A stretch of DNA of 52,907 bases, from NCBI GenBank assembly GCA_002402375.1, contig DHFT01000023.1, positions 1-52,907 on the forward strand. Direction: 5' to 3'. This document shows positions 41,055 through 49,172 of the stretch, piece after piece. This DNA comes from Elusimicrobia bacterium UBA4817 (GTDB taxonomy: Bacteria > Elusimicrobiota > UBA8919). The notes beneath the pieces are model-generated. The model did not search any database, was not told the origin of the DNA, and saw nothing but the letters and a program-made list of their open reading frames with translations. The translations under genes were made by a program, and so were the position numbers. Position 1 is the first letter of the stretch, and every line of letters begins with the position of its first letter.

Positions 41055-42260
41055 ATGTTCAGTCATTTACACAATCATTTTATCGGCTCGTTTTCCGACA
41101 GCGCACTGCGGATTGACGAGGGAGTAAAAAAAGCGAAATCACTCGGACAAAACGCAATCGCTATAACGGAACACGGCGAAATGCCGTTTATGTATGAATT
41201 TTCTGATGCCTGTAAAAAATACGGCGTGAAACCGATTTTCGGCGTTGAAATATATTTTGTTGACGATGCCCAGAAATCAATTGAAAAGAAGGACAAAAAC
41301 AGGTTTCACCTTCTTTTATTCGCTAAAAACGATACCGGCTATAAAAATCTCGTAACTCTTGTTTCTGACAGTTGGCTTTTTAATAATTATTATGAACGCC
41401 GCGGTCTTGTTGATTGGAAACTTTTAGAAAAATATCACGAGGGTTTAATCGCCTCCTCCGCCTGTTTTTTTAATCAGACATCACAGGCATACATAAAAAA
41501 CGGACTTCCGGATGCGGAAAAAATTTTTATAAAATACAAAAAAATTTTTGGAAATGATTTTTATGTTGAGATAGCAAAGCATGGGATTACCGATGAGGAA
41601 ATATCAAATAAAGGACTGCTGGAACTTGCCAAAAAATATGATGTGAAACCGATTGCAACAAATGATGTTCACTATTTGGAAATTGACGATTGGGTCGCCC
41701 ACGACATTATCATAAAAACCCGTTTTGATAAAATTTCATCATTTAAGATTGATTCGCATCACTTCTGGCTTAAGTCGGAAAAAGAAATGTTTGCCGCAGG
41801 CATGCCCCAGGAGTTTTTGGACAACACTCAGGAAGTCGTTGATAAGTGCGAATTTGTTCTGAAAGATTTTCCGCAAGTGTTGTATGAAAATGCAGGGTCG
41901 GAAGATGGCGAGATAAAAAAAGGCAATGCCGCGTATCTGTCGCAATTGGAATATATCGAAAGCAGCAAGGCAGTTTACTATGCCGAAAACATAATAGGAA
42001 AAAATCATCCGGATGTCGCTCACTATGCCGAGAGAATTACAGGAATTCCGAGAAGAAACTCGCAGAACCCGGATAAAATTGCGTATCTTCCCGACATAAA
42101 AGAAAAAATCCCCCTAAAAATCTCACTCGGTAAAATCATAACGCAGTTCACGGAAGATTCTTGCAGGCGTGCCGGTGCTTCAATACAGCCGCTTGTCCGT
42201 TCAACTTTGGCAGAGGCATTGCTCAAAGCCCAGAAAGTTCTTAAAAAAATTATTGAGTGA
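41055..42260 (+). CDS. Stand-alone PHP-domain protein related to the N-terminus of DNA polymerase III alpha
   Basis: 401 residues. The PHP phosphoesterase motifs read SHLHNHFIGSFSDSALRIDEGVKKAKSLGQNAIAITEHGEM, FGVEIYFV, and IATNDVHYLEIDDW, as in DnaE. The typical DnaE continuation (VAHDIIIKTRFD, FWLKSEKEMFA, NTQEVVDKCEF) is also there, but the polymerase core is absent: DnaE is usually over 1,000 residues. The C-terminal 100 residues are unrecognised. It could be a metal-dependent phosphoesterase or polymerase accessory. The GTG at 41034 lies in repeat DNA. Confidence 0.82.
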   Translation: MFSHLHNHFIGSFSDSALRIDEGVKKAKSLGQNAIAITEHGEMPFMYEFSDACKKYGVKPIFGVEIYFVDDAQKSIEKKDKNRFHLLLFAKNDTGYKNLVTLVSDSWLFNNYYERRGLVDWKLLEKYHEGLIASSACFFNQTSQAYIKNGLPDAEKIFIKYKKIFGNDFYVEIAKHGITDEEISNKGLLELAKKYDVKPIATNDVHYLEIDDWVAHDIIIKTRFDKISSFKIDSHHFWLKSEKEMFAAGMPQEFLDNTQEVVDKCEFVLKDFPQVLYENAGSEDGEIKKGNAAYLSQLEYIESSKAVYYAENIIGKNHPDVAHYAERITGIPRRNSQNPDKIAYLPDIKEKIPLKISLGKIITQFTEDSCRRAGASIQPLVRSTLAEALLKAQKVLKKIIE

Positions 42261-42261
42261 A

Positions 42262-43386
42262 ATGCCGCTATCAATTATGTCTAAACTTTATTTTTCATTT
42301 TTTGTTTTGATTTTTTCGTCGGTTTATCTCGGAATTCATTTTTATATCTACAGCCGTATTGCGGCGGGTCTTGTATTGCCCTTAGTTGTTGCGAAATATT
42401 TAAGATTATTTTTCCTTATTGCTGCTTTTTCATTTTTGTTGGGCGAATTTTTAAGCCGGCGGACAACTTCGTTTTTGGCAACACCGCTTGCCGAATTCGG
42501 TTCCATCTGGCTCGGGGTTATTTCTATTGCATTTACAATTTTTGTAATTTCCGATGTTTTTAGAATATTTTTTCACGGTGCGTCATTCAGGTATTATTCC
42601 GTTGTTTTTTCACTTATTGTTACATTCTTGGTGTCGGTCTATTCGTTTTATAATGTTGCCCGTGCGCCCGTAATAAAGGAACTAAAAATTAGAACCGGGA
42701 AACTTCCGCAAAAACTTTCCGGTTTCGTAATAATTCAGATTTCAGATCTGCATATAAACTTCTTGAAATCCGAAAAATGGCTTAATAAAATTGTCGAAAA
42801 AACCAATCGGGAAAATCCCGATTTAGTCGTTATAACCGGCGATTTGATAGATGCGGATTTGTGCAAATTGAACCACTTTTGCGATACATTAAAGAAATTA
42901 AAATCAAGGCACGGCGTTTTTGCCGTTACGGGGAATCATGAATTTTACGCCGGTGTAAATATGTTCACGGATATTGCAAAAAATTCAAACATAACTGTCT
43001 TAAGGAACGAAAAAACAACTATTGCCGGTGCGATTGAACTTGCCGGCATAGACGATAAAACCGGCAGAAGATTTTCAGAGGTTGGTTCGGATTTGAGCTT
43101 AGCATTAAAAAATTGCGATTTCGCAAAACCGGTAATTCTGCTTTCTCACCAGCCGGATATTTTTGATGAAGCGGAAAAGTCGGGCGTTGACCTGCAACTT
43201 TCGGCGCATACGCATGCGGGTCAGATTCCGCCGATGGATTTGATAACCATGTTTTATTTCAAATATCCTTACGGTTTATATCAAAAAAACGATTCCTATT
43301 TATACACTTCCTGCGGAACAGGTACATGGGGACCACCGATGCGGCTTTTTTCACGCTGTGAGATAGTAAAAATTATTCTTGAATAA
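42262..43386 (+). CDS. Membrane-anchored metallophosphoesterase (YaeI/YkuE-like)
   Basis: 374 residues: four N-terminal TM helices (about 1-130), then a calcineurin-like phosphoesterase with IQISDLHINF (D-x-H), VVITGDLIDAD (GD), VTGNHEFYAG (GNHE), VILLSHQPD and SAHTHAGQ (GHTH type). The final GTWGPPMRLFSRCEIVKI is typical. The substrate may be a phospholipid or pyrophosphate. The ATG at 42262 follows the PHP stop by 1 nt. The frame open to 42169 overlaps the PHP gene. Confidence 0.9.
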   Translation: MPLSIMSKLYFSFFVLIFSSVYLGIHFYIYSRIAAGLVLPLVVAKYLRLFFLIAAFSFLLGEFLSRRTTSFLATPLAEFGSIWLGVISIAFTIFVISDVFRIFFHGASFRYYSVVFSLIVTFLVSVYSFYNVARAPVIKELKIRTGKLPQKLSGFVIIQISDLHINFLKSEKWLNKIVEKTNRENPDLVVITGDLIDADLCKLNHFCDTLKKLKSRHGVFAVTGNHEFYAGVNMFTDIAKNSNITVLRNEKTTIAGAIELAGIDDKTGRRFSEVGSDLSLALKNCDFAKPVILLSHQPDIFDEAEKSGVDLQLSAHTHAGQIPPMDLITMFYFKYPYGLYQKNDSYLYTSCGTGTWGPPMRLFSRCEIVKIILE

Positions 43387-43406
43387 TTTCCCCAAAAAAC
43401 TATAAT
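43379..43406 (+). promoter_or_regulatory. CDF transporter promoter, probably leaderless
   Basis: -35 TTGAAT (43379-43384), 16-bp spacer, -10 TATAAT (43401-43406), then 6 nt to the ATG at 43413. Confidence 0.7.
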
Positions 43407-43412
43407 AAAATT

Positions 43413-44291
43413 ATGCAAAAAAAAATCAATTTCAAAGACGAATATGTTTGCATTATAACGGGGCTTGTTGCCAACTGTGTTCTGACGATAATTAAGTTTT
43501 TTGCAGGAATTTTCGGACACAGTCAGGCGATGATTGCCGACGCCATCAATTCGCTTTTTGATGTATTGACATCGGTGATTACTTATCTCGGCATAAAAAT
43601 GGGTAAAAAACCGGAAGACGAAGAACATCCGTACGGACACGAAAACATAGAGGTTATTGTTTCATGGATTGTTTCTATTATTGTGTTGTTGACGGGTTTG
43701 TTCATCGGTTATTCTGCTTTTCATACTATAATTGACAAAAACTACAGCCATCCTTCTTTCATCGCTTTATGGGCTGCTATTATTACAATAATAATAAAAG
43801 AAATACTTCACAGATACACTTTAAAAATCGGCAATATCTTAAATTCCCCCGCTATCAAGGCGAACGCTTTTGACCACCGTTCGGATGTTCTTGCTTCAAC
43901 CAGTGCGTTAATAGGTATCGCAGGCGCCAGAATGGGATGGCTTTTTCTTGACCCCGTCGCATCTCTGGTAATATCCGTTTTTATTATTAGGACAGGCGTG
44001 AATATAATGAAGCAGAGTAACAGGATAATAATGGATGCCGTTCCTTCGGAGGACTTTGTGAGGGAAATAAAAGAATTTATTTTAAGATATTCCGAAATAA
44101 AAGAATTTTCTAATTTACGTGTCCATCCCATCGGGAGAAATTACATAATAGATGTTTCAATATCCGTTAAAAAAGATTACACCGTATCAAAAGGGCACGA
44201 GATAGCAAATAATTTAAGGGAAGCACTGATTAAAGAAAAAACTTTTTTAAAGGATGTAATCATACATGTAGAGCCATATCTAAAAGATTGA
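43413..44291 (+). CDS. Cation diffusion facilitator (CDF) metal transporter
   Basis: 292 residues: six TM helices over about 1-205, with site-A residues in IADAINSLFDV (D-x3-N...D; the usual His is Asn) and FDHRSDVLAS (H-x3-D). HPYGHENIE lies between TM2 and TM3. The cytoplasmic C-terminal domain (about 210-292) ends VIIHVEPY. CDFs exchange Zn, Mn, Fe or Co for protons. The ATG is the first base after the expected start site of transcription. Confidence 0.93.
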   Translation: MQKKINFKDEYVCIITGLVANCVLTIIKFFAGIFGHSQAMIADAINSLFDVLTSVITYLGIKMGKKPEDEEHPYGHENIEVIVSWIVSIIVLLTGLFIGYSAFHTIIDKNYSHPSFIALWAAIITIIIKEILHRYTLKIGNILNSPAIKANAFDHRSDVLASTSALIGIAGARMGWLFLDPVASLVISVFIIRTGVNIMKQSNRIIMDAVPSEDFVREIKEFILRYSEIKEFSNLRVHPIGRNYIIDVSISVKKDYTVSKGHEIANNLREALIKEKTFLKDVIIHVEPYLKD

Positions 44292-44315
44292 TTTTCAGGA
44301 TTTTTTTGATATAAT
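44288..44315 (+). promoter_or_regulatory. HD-GYP gene promoter
   Basis: -35 TTGATT (44288-44293), 16-bp spacer, -10 TATAAT (44310-44315). A GGGGG Shine-Dalgarno-like run follows; the ATG is at 44340. Confidence 0.65.
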
Positions 44316-44339
44316 AAAATCAACGGGGGAAAAATCTAA

Positions 44340-44993
44340 ATGGTAAATTTTATTAAACGATTTATAATTATGCTCAAATGGTTGTTCGGCGGAAGGAAAG
44401 GCATTTCTCCCCATCACTCGCAGGAAGATATTTACTTTGAAGTTCTTGCTGCCCTTGCCGAGGCGATTGAGGCGAAGGACCACTCCACCCGCGGGCATTC
44501 GGAGAGAATGGTAAAATTCGTAACATTCGTCGCCAAAAATCTGGGTATGACAAAACAGGAATTGAAGGACCTGGAAATGGCGGCAATTCTTCACGATGTA
44601 GGAAAAATAGGAATTGACAAATCGGTTTTCCTGAAACCCGGAAAATTAACTCCCGAAGAATACGAGATTATAAAAAAACATTCTACGATAGGTGCCAACA
44701 TCATCGGCCGCGTAAGTTTTCTGAAAGGCGCCGCAGAGTATGTCAAACATCACCATGAGAGATGGGACGGCAACGGCTACCCGGACAAACTTAAGGCAGA
44801 TGCGATTCCGCTGGGCGCGAGAATTCTTGCCGTCGTGGATTCATTTGATGCTATGATGTCGGAGAGGCCTTACAAAAAACCGATGACGCTTTCCGAGGCA
44901 TTCGCGGAACTTAAAAAAAACAGCGGCTCGCAATTTGACGCAAAAGTTGTTGAGGAATTTCTTAAATACGATTTTCAATCGGAAAAATTGTAA
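44340..44993 (+). CDS. HD-GYP domain protein (putative c-di-GMP phosphodiesterase)
   Basis: 217 residues. After a short N-terminal hydrophobic stretch, the HD-GYP domain (about 35-210) has KDHSTRGHSERMV, the HD pair in AAILHDVGKIGID, KKHSTIGANII, KHHHERWDGNGYPD (the GYP motif) and RILAVVDSFDAMMSERPYK. Nearly all metal ligands are intact, so it should hydrolyse c-di-GMP. No sensor domain is attached. It may counter the GGDEF protein at 22051. Confidence 0.93.
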   Translation: MVNFIKRFIIMLKWLFGGRKGISPHHSQEDIYFEVLAALAEAIEAKDHSTRGHSERMVKFVTFVAKNLGMTKQELKDLEMAAILHDVGKIGIDKSVFLKPGKLTPEEYEIIKKHSTIGANIIGRVSFLKGAAEYVKHHHERWDGNGYPDKLKADAIPLGARILAVVDSFDAMMSERPYKKPMTLSEAFAELKKNSGSQFDAKVVEEFLKYDFQSEKL

Positions 44994-45002
44994 AACAATC
45001 GG

Positions 45003-45087
45003 AACCACAGATGGACACAGATTGTTAGGATTTTAAGTTCAGCGTCTGTTCTGCGTGTTTAGTTCCGCGTCAGTTCCGCGGTTTGTT
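45003..45087. repeat. Dispersed repeat: ACCACAGAT and GTTCCGCGT units
   Basis: ACCACAGATGGACACAGAT (45004-45022) is followed by GCGTCTGTTCTGCGT and GTTCCGCGTCAGTTCCGCG (to about 45081). The second type reappears at 49743-49781 in the MFS gene and at 25922-25957 in the OmpA-family gene. It ends just before the channel gene. Confidence 0.8.
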
Positions 45088-45090
45088 CAA

Positions 45091-46056
45091 ATGTATAAAA
45101 AACTCATCCGCACAATCTCCATTCTTGTTTTCATTTTATTATTCGGCACGCTCGGCTACATCATTATTGAAAAATGGAATTTTTTTGATTCCCTTTATAT
45201 GACCGTTATCACGCTTGCCACCGTCGGTTACGGAGAAACCCATCCGCTTACTTTTCATGGAAGAATTTTTACGATTATTTTGATTTTGTCGGGGATTAGC
45301 GTTATGCTTTACGCCGTCTCGTCCATTACTTCATTTTTTATAGAGGGTGAACTGAGCCAGATTTTCAGGAGGAACAAAATGCTTAAAACAATCTCACAGT
45401 TAAAAAACCATTTTATTTTATGCGGCGCCGGAAAAGTAGGCAACCACATCATCTCGGAACTTTCGCAGACAAAAAGGGATTTTGTGATAATTGAGAAAGA
45501 CAAGGACTTGCTGAAAAAATATGAAAATTACCTCTGCATAAATAATGATGCCGGCGATGAAAATGTCCTGAAAGAGGCGGGGATAGAAAATGCCGCGGGT
45601 CTTTTTGCCGCACTTTCCAGCGACGAGGAAAACATTTTTTTAATCATAACGGCCCGCGAAATGAATCCGAATATAAAAATAGTTGCAAAGGCGGTTAAGG
45701 ATTCGTCGGCGAAAAAACTCATATCTGCCGGTGCAAGTTCGGTTGTCCTTCCCAATCTTATAGGCGGTTTGCGCATGGCATCGGAAATGGTTCGTCCAAC
45801 GGCGGTTTCATTCCTTGATATGATGTTAAAAGAAGGCAAGGGCGACCTTCGGGTTGAAGACGTTGAAGTAAAAAATCCGAAGGTTTCAACGATTTCGCAA
45901 GTGCAATTTGAAAAAACGGGATTATTGCTTCTTGCCATAGCGACAAAACAGGGCTACAAATTCAATCCACCTAAAGATACCTCAATTCAAGCAGGCGATA
46001 AACTGATTGTTATGGGCAGCGCCGACCAGGTCATATCATTACAAAATCTTCTGTAA
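45091..46056 (+). CDS. Potassium channel with TrkA-N and TrkA-C (RCK) domains
   Basis: 321 residues: two TM helices flank the selectivity filter TLATVGYGETHPLT (about residues 44-57). The Rossmann TrkA-N domain follows (HFILCGAGKVGNHIISEL, about 105-225), then TrkA-C (about 240-320). This is the MthK/KCH layout. The ATG at 45091 is used; the 12 codons upstream are repeat DNA. The next gene begins 1 nt after the stop. Confidence 0.92.
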   Translation: MYKKLIRTISILVFILLFGTLGYIIIEKWNFFDSLYMTVITLATVGYGETHPLTFHGRIFTIILILSGISVMLYAVSSITSFFIEGELSQIFRRNKMLKTISQLKNHFILCGAGKVGNHIISELSQTKRDFVIIEKDKDLLKKYENYLCINNDAGDENVLKEAGIENAAGLFAALSSDEENIFLIITAREMNPNIKIVAKAVKDSSAKKLISAGASSVVLPNLIGGLRMASEMVRPTAVSFLDMMLKEGKGDLRVEDVEVKNPKVSTISQVQFEKTGLLLLAIATKQGYKFNPPKDTSIQAGDKLIVMGSADQVISLQNLL

Positions 46057-46057
46057 G

Positions 46058-46519
46058 ATGATAATAATTTTAACGGTCATTTTTGCGGTGGCAATGGGTT
46101 ATCTTGAAGCCGCCGTCGTCGTATATTTAAGAGAACTTTATTATCCTTCGGGATTTTACATTTCGCAAAAAATAAAATTTCCGTTTATAAAATTCGGGCC
46201 CGTTGCGGAGTTAAAATTATTCTCAAAAAAAATCATTTTAACTGAACTCGGACGGGAATTGTCAACGCTCATAATGCTTCTGTCTTTTGCGATGATTGTC
46301 GGCAATTCTTCGGCGGCTCGTATTGCGTATTTTCTGTTGGCGTTCGGCATCTGGGACATTTTTTATTATATTTTTCTTAAAATAATTCTGAACTGGCCGG
46401 AGTCGTTTAACACAACCGATGTTTTCTTTCTTATACCGACTCCGTGGCTCGGACCTGTCTGGCTGCCGATTTTGTGCTCGGTAATAATCATAATAATTTC
46501 ATTTCTGATACTTTTATGA
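46058..46519 (+). CDS. Hypothetical integral membrane protein (153 aa)
   Basis: About four TM helices: IIILTVIFAVAMGYLEAAVVVYL, ELSTLIMLLSFAMIVG, IAYFLLAFGIWDIFYYIFLKIIL and LPILCSVIIIIISFLILL. Between helices it has LRELYYPSGF and WPESFNTTDVFFLIPTPWLGPVW. Its 3' end overlaps the DUF116 gene by 4 bp. No family assigned. Confidence 0.75.
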   Translation: MIIILTVIFAVAMGYLEAAVVVYLRELYYPSGFYISQKIKFPFIKFGPVAELKLFSKKIILTELGRELSTLIMLLSFAMIVGNSSAARIAYFLLAFGIWDIFYYIFLKIILNWPESFNTTDVFFLIPTPWLGPVWLPILCSVIIIIISFLILL

Positions 46520-46962
46520 ACCATAAAAAATTTACTCAGGAAAAAAATAAAAAACATTTTGAAAAGTTCCTGCAAATTCCCGCGGATAAAAAAATGATTT
46601 TAGTTCCGCAGTGTTTGAGGAATATAAAAAAATGCAAGGCAAAGGAGTTCGGAAGTTATTATATTTGTGAGGAGTGTGGCGGCTGTAAAATATGTAAAAT
46701 TTCACAAGTGGCAAAATCCGCCGGCTATCTTGGTTTGAGAATCTTAAAAGGCGGAAGCACCGTCAGAAAAATGGTTGCGGAATTGAAACCCGGGGCAATT
46801 TTGGGTGTTGCCTGTTATTTTGAGGGTGCGCAGGGAATAAAAGAATGCGAGAAACGGAAAATCCCCGTATATTTTTATCCGCTGTCCAAAGACGGCTGTG
46901 AAAATACCGACCTTGAAATTGACGGTCTGATAAAATTATTGGAGGAACAAAATGGCAAGTGA
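46516..46962 (+). CDS. DUF116-family Cys-rich protein
   Basis: 148 residues. VPQCLRNIKKCKAKEFGSYYICEECGGCKICKI carries the family's conserved Cys set, and LGVACYFEGAQGIKEC with PVYFYPLSKDGCENTDLE completes it. The cysteines suggest an Fe-S or zinc site. The function of DUF116 is unknown. The ATG at 46516 (MNHKKF) overlaps the previous stop by 4 bp; yajQ overlaps by 11 bp. Confidence 0.85.
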   Translation: MNHKKFTQEKNKKHFEKFLQIPADKKMILVPQCLRNIKKCKAKEFGSYYICEECGGCKICKISQVAKSAGYLGLRILKGGSTVRKMVAELKPGAILGVACYFEGAQGIKECEKRKIPVYFYPLSKDGCENTDLEIDGLIKLLEEQNGK

Positions 46963-47449
46963 TTTTAGTTTTGACATTGTGTCGCAGGTTGATTTACAGG
47001 CAGTGGACGATGCGGTTAACATTTCAATGAAAGAAATAATCAACAGGTTTGATTTGAAAGGGACCAATTCAACAATTGAATTTAACCGCGGCGAAAAAAC
47101 GGTAATACTTTCCGCAAGTTCGGATTTTCATCTCAAACAGATTAAAAATGTCCTGTCGTCAAAAATGGCGAAAAGAGGCATAAGCCAGAAAGCATTGACG
47201 GTAAAAACAACGGAGACAAATATAAGCGGTGCCGTCAGGGAAACGGACAATGTCGTCTGCGGGATTGAAAAAGAACTCGCAAAAAGCATTGTGAAAGATA
47301 TAAAAGCTCTGAACCTGAAAGTCCAGTCGGCCATACAGGACGAGCAGATAAGGGTTTCAAGCAGAGACAAGGACGCTTTGCAGTCGGTAATCGGTTTTCT
47401 GAAATCCAAGGACTACCCCGTCCCGTTGCAGTTTATAAATTACAGATAA
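46952..47449 (+). CDS. yajQ: YajQ-family nucleotide-binding protein
   Basis: 165 residues. ASDFSFDIVSQVDLQAVDDAVN, INRFDLKGTNSTIEFN, GISQKALTVKT and VQSAIQDEQIRVSSRDKDALQSVI are highly characteristic of YajQ/DUF520. Family members bind c-di-GMP or GTP in some species, which would fit the c-di-GMP genes nearby, but that is inference. It is inside the trkA-to-Mth938 operon. Confidence 0.96.
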   Translation: MASDFSFDIVSQVDLQAVDDAVNISMKEIINRFDLKGTNSTIEFNRGEKTVILSASSDFHLKQIKNVLSSKMAKRGISQKALTVKTTETNISGAVRETDNVVCGIEKELAKSIVKDIKALNLKVQSAIQDEQIRVSSRDKDALQSVIGFLKSKDYPVPLQFINYR

Positions 47450-47452
47450 AAA

Positions 47453-47791
47453 ATGAAAATTGAGTACTACGATTTCGGGGAAGTTATCGTTGACGGTAAA
47501 GAATATGCCGGCGATGTAATTATTTTTCCTGACAGGGTTCGGGCGAACTGGTGGCGAAAGGAAGGACATTCATTGTGTATAGATGACTTAAAAAATGTAA
47601 TTCCGGAAAAACCGGAGATTATTATCATAGGAACAGGTTTTGACGGTTATATGAAAATTCTTCCTGAAACAAAAAAATATATTGAAAACCAAAACACAAA
47701 ATTAATTGTAGAAACCACAAAAAAGGCAATTGAAATGCACAATGAACTTCAATTTAAACATATAATCACCTGTTTGCACTTAACCTGCTAA
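47453..47791 (+). CDS. Mth938-like (DUF498/NDUFAF3) domain protein
   Basis: 112 residues. IEYYDFGEVIVDGKEYAGDVIIFPDRVRANWWRKEGHSL, and PEIIIIGTGFDGYMKILPE are typical of the Mth938 fold. The eukaryotic relative NDUFAF3 assists complex I assembly; bacterial function is unclear. It starts 3 bp after yajQ and ends the operon. Confidence 0.85.
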   Translation: MKIEYYDFGEVIVDGKEYAGDVIIFPDRVRANWWRKEGHSLCIDDLKNVIPEKPEIIIIGTGFDGYMKILPETKKYIENQNTKLIVETTKKAIEMHNELQFKHIITCLHLTC

Positions 47792-47819
47792 ATTAAAAAT
47801 AAAAAAAGAAGTGATGAGT

Positions 47820-47838
47820 AAAAATTGTCCCTGTCCCC
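47820..47838. repeat. TTGT(C/A)CCTGTCCCC repeat, copy 1
   Basis: AAAAATTGTCCCTGTCCCC. It differs from 50471-50489 at one base. The GGGGACGG string at 51664 is a partial relative in reverse orientation. Confidence 0.7.
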
Positions 47839-47882
47839 TTATTTCTAAATCCAAACATTATGCGTTATTGTAAAAAATATTT

Positions 47883-48385
47883 ATGAAAAGTTTATTTTTC
47901 GGAATTTTTGTTTTGATTTTTTACCAGCAATTTATCTGTGCTTCCAATAATCCGGATATACTTATCAAAGCTACAGTTCCACAAAAAATAAGTATGTCGT
48001 CGGGCATTTCTCTTTTTTCAAAAGTTTATACAAAAGGAATTGTGAACAAAAGGAACAGAATTTCTTTCCTCTATAAAGATAATCAAATAAATATTTTAAC
48101 AAGTAAGAAAGGTTATTTATTCCAAATAGAACCTGGTTTAAGTGGCGGGAAAATACATTTTGGATATTTCAATGAGGACTTTTTTCTATGATAGCAGGGA
48201 AAATCTCACTTATGCGAACATGGAATAATCCTGTTGGGCTGGAAGAAGACCAAACATATTCTGGGCTCGAATTAGAAGGGAATTTTTATTCTATCAGTTT
48301 TAATATAGGATTATACTATCATATATCTGGAGATGATGACGACCACAATATTATTCCAACATTAGGAGTTGGTTTTGTTTTTTAA
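47883..48385 (+). pseudogene. Exported beta-barrel-like protein broken by a one-base frameshift in a T run
   Basis: The first part (47883-48191) has a signal peptide (LFFGIFVLIFYQQFICA) and ends FGYFNEDFFL-stop. The second (48188-48385) continues in frame +2 to a terminal aromatic GVGFVF, like an outer-membrane barrel. Six T residues at 48180-48185 separate them; a seventh would join the frames as FNEDFFSMIAGKISLMRTW, about 167 residues. It is either a true frameshift mutation or a homopolymer sequencing error. Family unknown. Confidence 0.75.
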
Positions 48386-48423
48386 TATTGGTAATAGAGG
48401 TAATTAAATTGGGCTAGCGGTTG

Positions 48424-48453
48424 AATCAAATCAAAAATAACAGCAGAACTGCC
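48424..48453. repeat. Left copy of a 30-bp direct repeat flanking the BrnT/BrnA cassette
   Basis: It starts AATCAAATCAAAAATAACAG and matches 49173-49202 at 29 of 30 bases. The right copy is the 3' end of the MFS gene, so this copy looks like a displaced gene end. Confidence 0.85.
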
Positions 48454-48490
48454 AATATCGTCGGAAAAACACCCGTAAAGTACTCGCCTC

Positions 48491-48526
48491 TCCGCCATCG
48501 GCGGATCCGCCGATCTGTGTGGCGGA
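48491..48526. repeat. GC-rich nested palindrome
   Basis: TCCGCC and GGCGGA (outer arms) enclose the perfect 18-bp ATCGGCGGATCCGCCGAT (48497-48514). It belongs with the GC-rich family at 1027, 25741 and 34531. It lies inside the direct-repeat-bounded cassette. Confidence 0.8.
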
Positions 48527-48558
48527 AAAAATAAAAAATAAAAGAATTTAAAAAGTGC

Positions 48559-48594
48559 TTGACAAAACTTTTGTATATTGTATAATATACAAAA
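48559..48594 (+). promoter_or_regulatory. BrnT/BrnA promoter with an 11-bp inverted-repeat operator
   Basis: -35 TTGACA (48559-48564), 16-bp spacer, -10 TATAAT (48581-48586), 8 nt to the ATG. The -10 box lies in a perfect inverted repeat: TTTTGTATATT (48569-48579), gtat, AATATACAAAA (48584-48594). A bound repressor would cover the -10 box and the start codon region. Confidence 0.85.
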
Positions 48595-48909
48595 ATGGAG
48601 AAAGTATTTCCAGAATTGGACTTTGATTGGGATTCGCATAATATAAACAAAATCCGGAAAAAACATAATGTGCAATTCCCCGAAGCAGAAGAAGTATTTT
48701 TTGACATAAATCTTACAATTCTTCCCGACCCGACGCATTCAATTGCAGAAGAGCGGTATCTCGCGTTAGGGAAAACAAAAACCGGAAGGCAACTTTTTGT
48801 AGTTTTTACAGAAAGGGCCGGAAAAATAAGAATTATTTCGGTAAGAGATATGGGCAAAAAAGAGAGGAGCAAATACAATGAACAAACTAAAGAAAACACC
48901 GGTGCTTAA
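48595..48909 (+). CDS. brnT: BrnT-family ribonuclease toxin
   Basis: 104 residues of the BrnT (DUF497) fold: FDWDSHNINKIRKKHNVQFPEAEEVFFD at the N-terminus, RYLALGKTKTGRQLFVVFTER and IRIISVRDMGKKERSKY at the C-terminus are diagnostic; conserved basic and His residues are retained. BrnT is a RelE-like RNase inhibited by BrnA. Toxin-first order and the 32-bp overlap with the antitoxin are typical. The promoter places the start of transcription close to the ATG. Confidence 0.88.
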   Translation: MEKVFPELDFDWDSHNINKIRKKHNVQFPEAEEVFFDINLTILPDPTHSIAEERYLALGKTKTGRQLFVVFTERAGKIRIISVRDMGKKERSKYNEQTKENTGA

Positions 48910-49156
48910 AAGCGAAGATGAAGTGTCTAAATTTTGGGAGCATCACGATTCAACCGATTATGTTGACTGGTCTAAAGGGAAAAAGGCAGTATTTCCTAAT
49001 TTAAGACCGACTTCAAAACCGATATCTATTAGATTTCCGGTTTCATTATTGAACAGAATAAAATATTTGGCAAATATGCGTGATATTCCGTATCAGGTAC
49101 TTATCAAAATTTTTGTTAATAAGGAACTGGAAAAAGAACTCAAGATAATCAAATAA
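48878..49156 (+). CDS. BrnA/CopG-type antitoxin
   Basis: 92 residues. The N-terminal part has KSEDEVSKFWEHHDSTDYVDWSKGKKAVFPNLRPTSKPISIRFPVSLLNRIKYLANMRDIPYQVLIKIFV, closely following the CopG-antitoxin/BrnA family (WETHDSTDYVDW core), including a ribbon-helix-helix. It would bind both BrnT and the operator upstream. It overlaps brnT by 32 bp. Confidence 0.88.
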   Translation: MNKLKKTPVLKSEDEVSKFWEHHDSTDYVDWSKGKKAVFPNLRPTSKPISIRFPVSLLNRIKYLANMRDIPYQVLIKIFVNKELEKELKIIK

Positions 49157-49172
49157 ATAATGGGGCAGGGGT

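Noticed and set aside
41055..42260. Truncated dnaE pseudogene
   Set aside because: The ORF has a distinct C-terminus, its own ribosome-binding site and no polymerase remnants downstream, so a stand-alone PHP protein fits better.
48426..48899. 157-codon minus-strand ORF opposite brnT
   Set aside because: It is a shadow of brnT and repeat DNA; only its last codons match the MFS gene end because of the 30-bp direct repeat.
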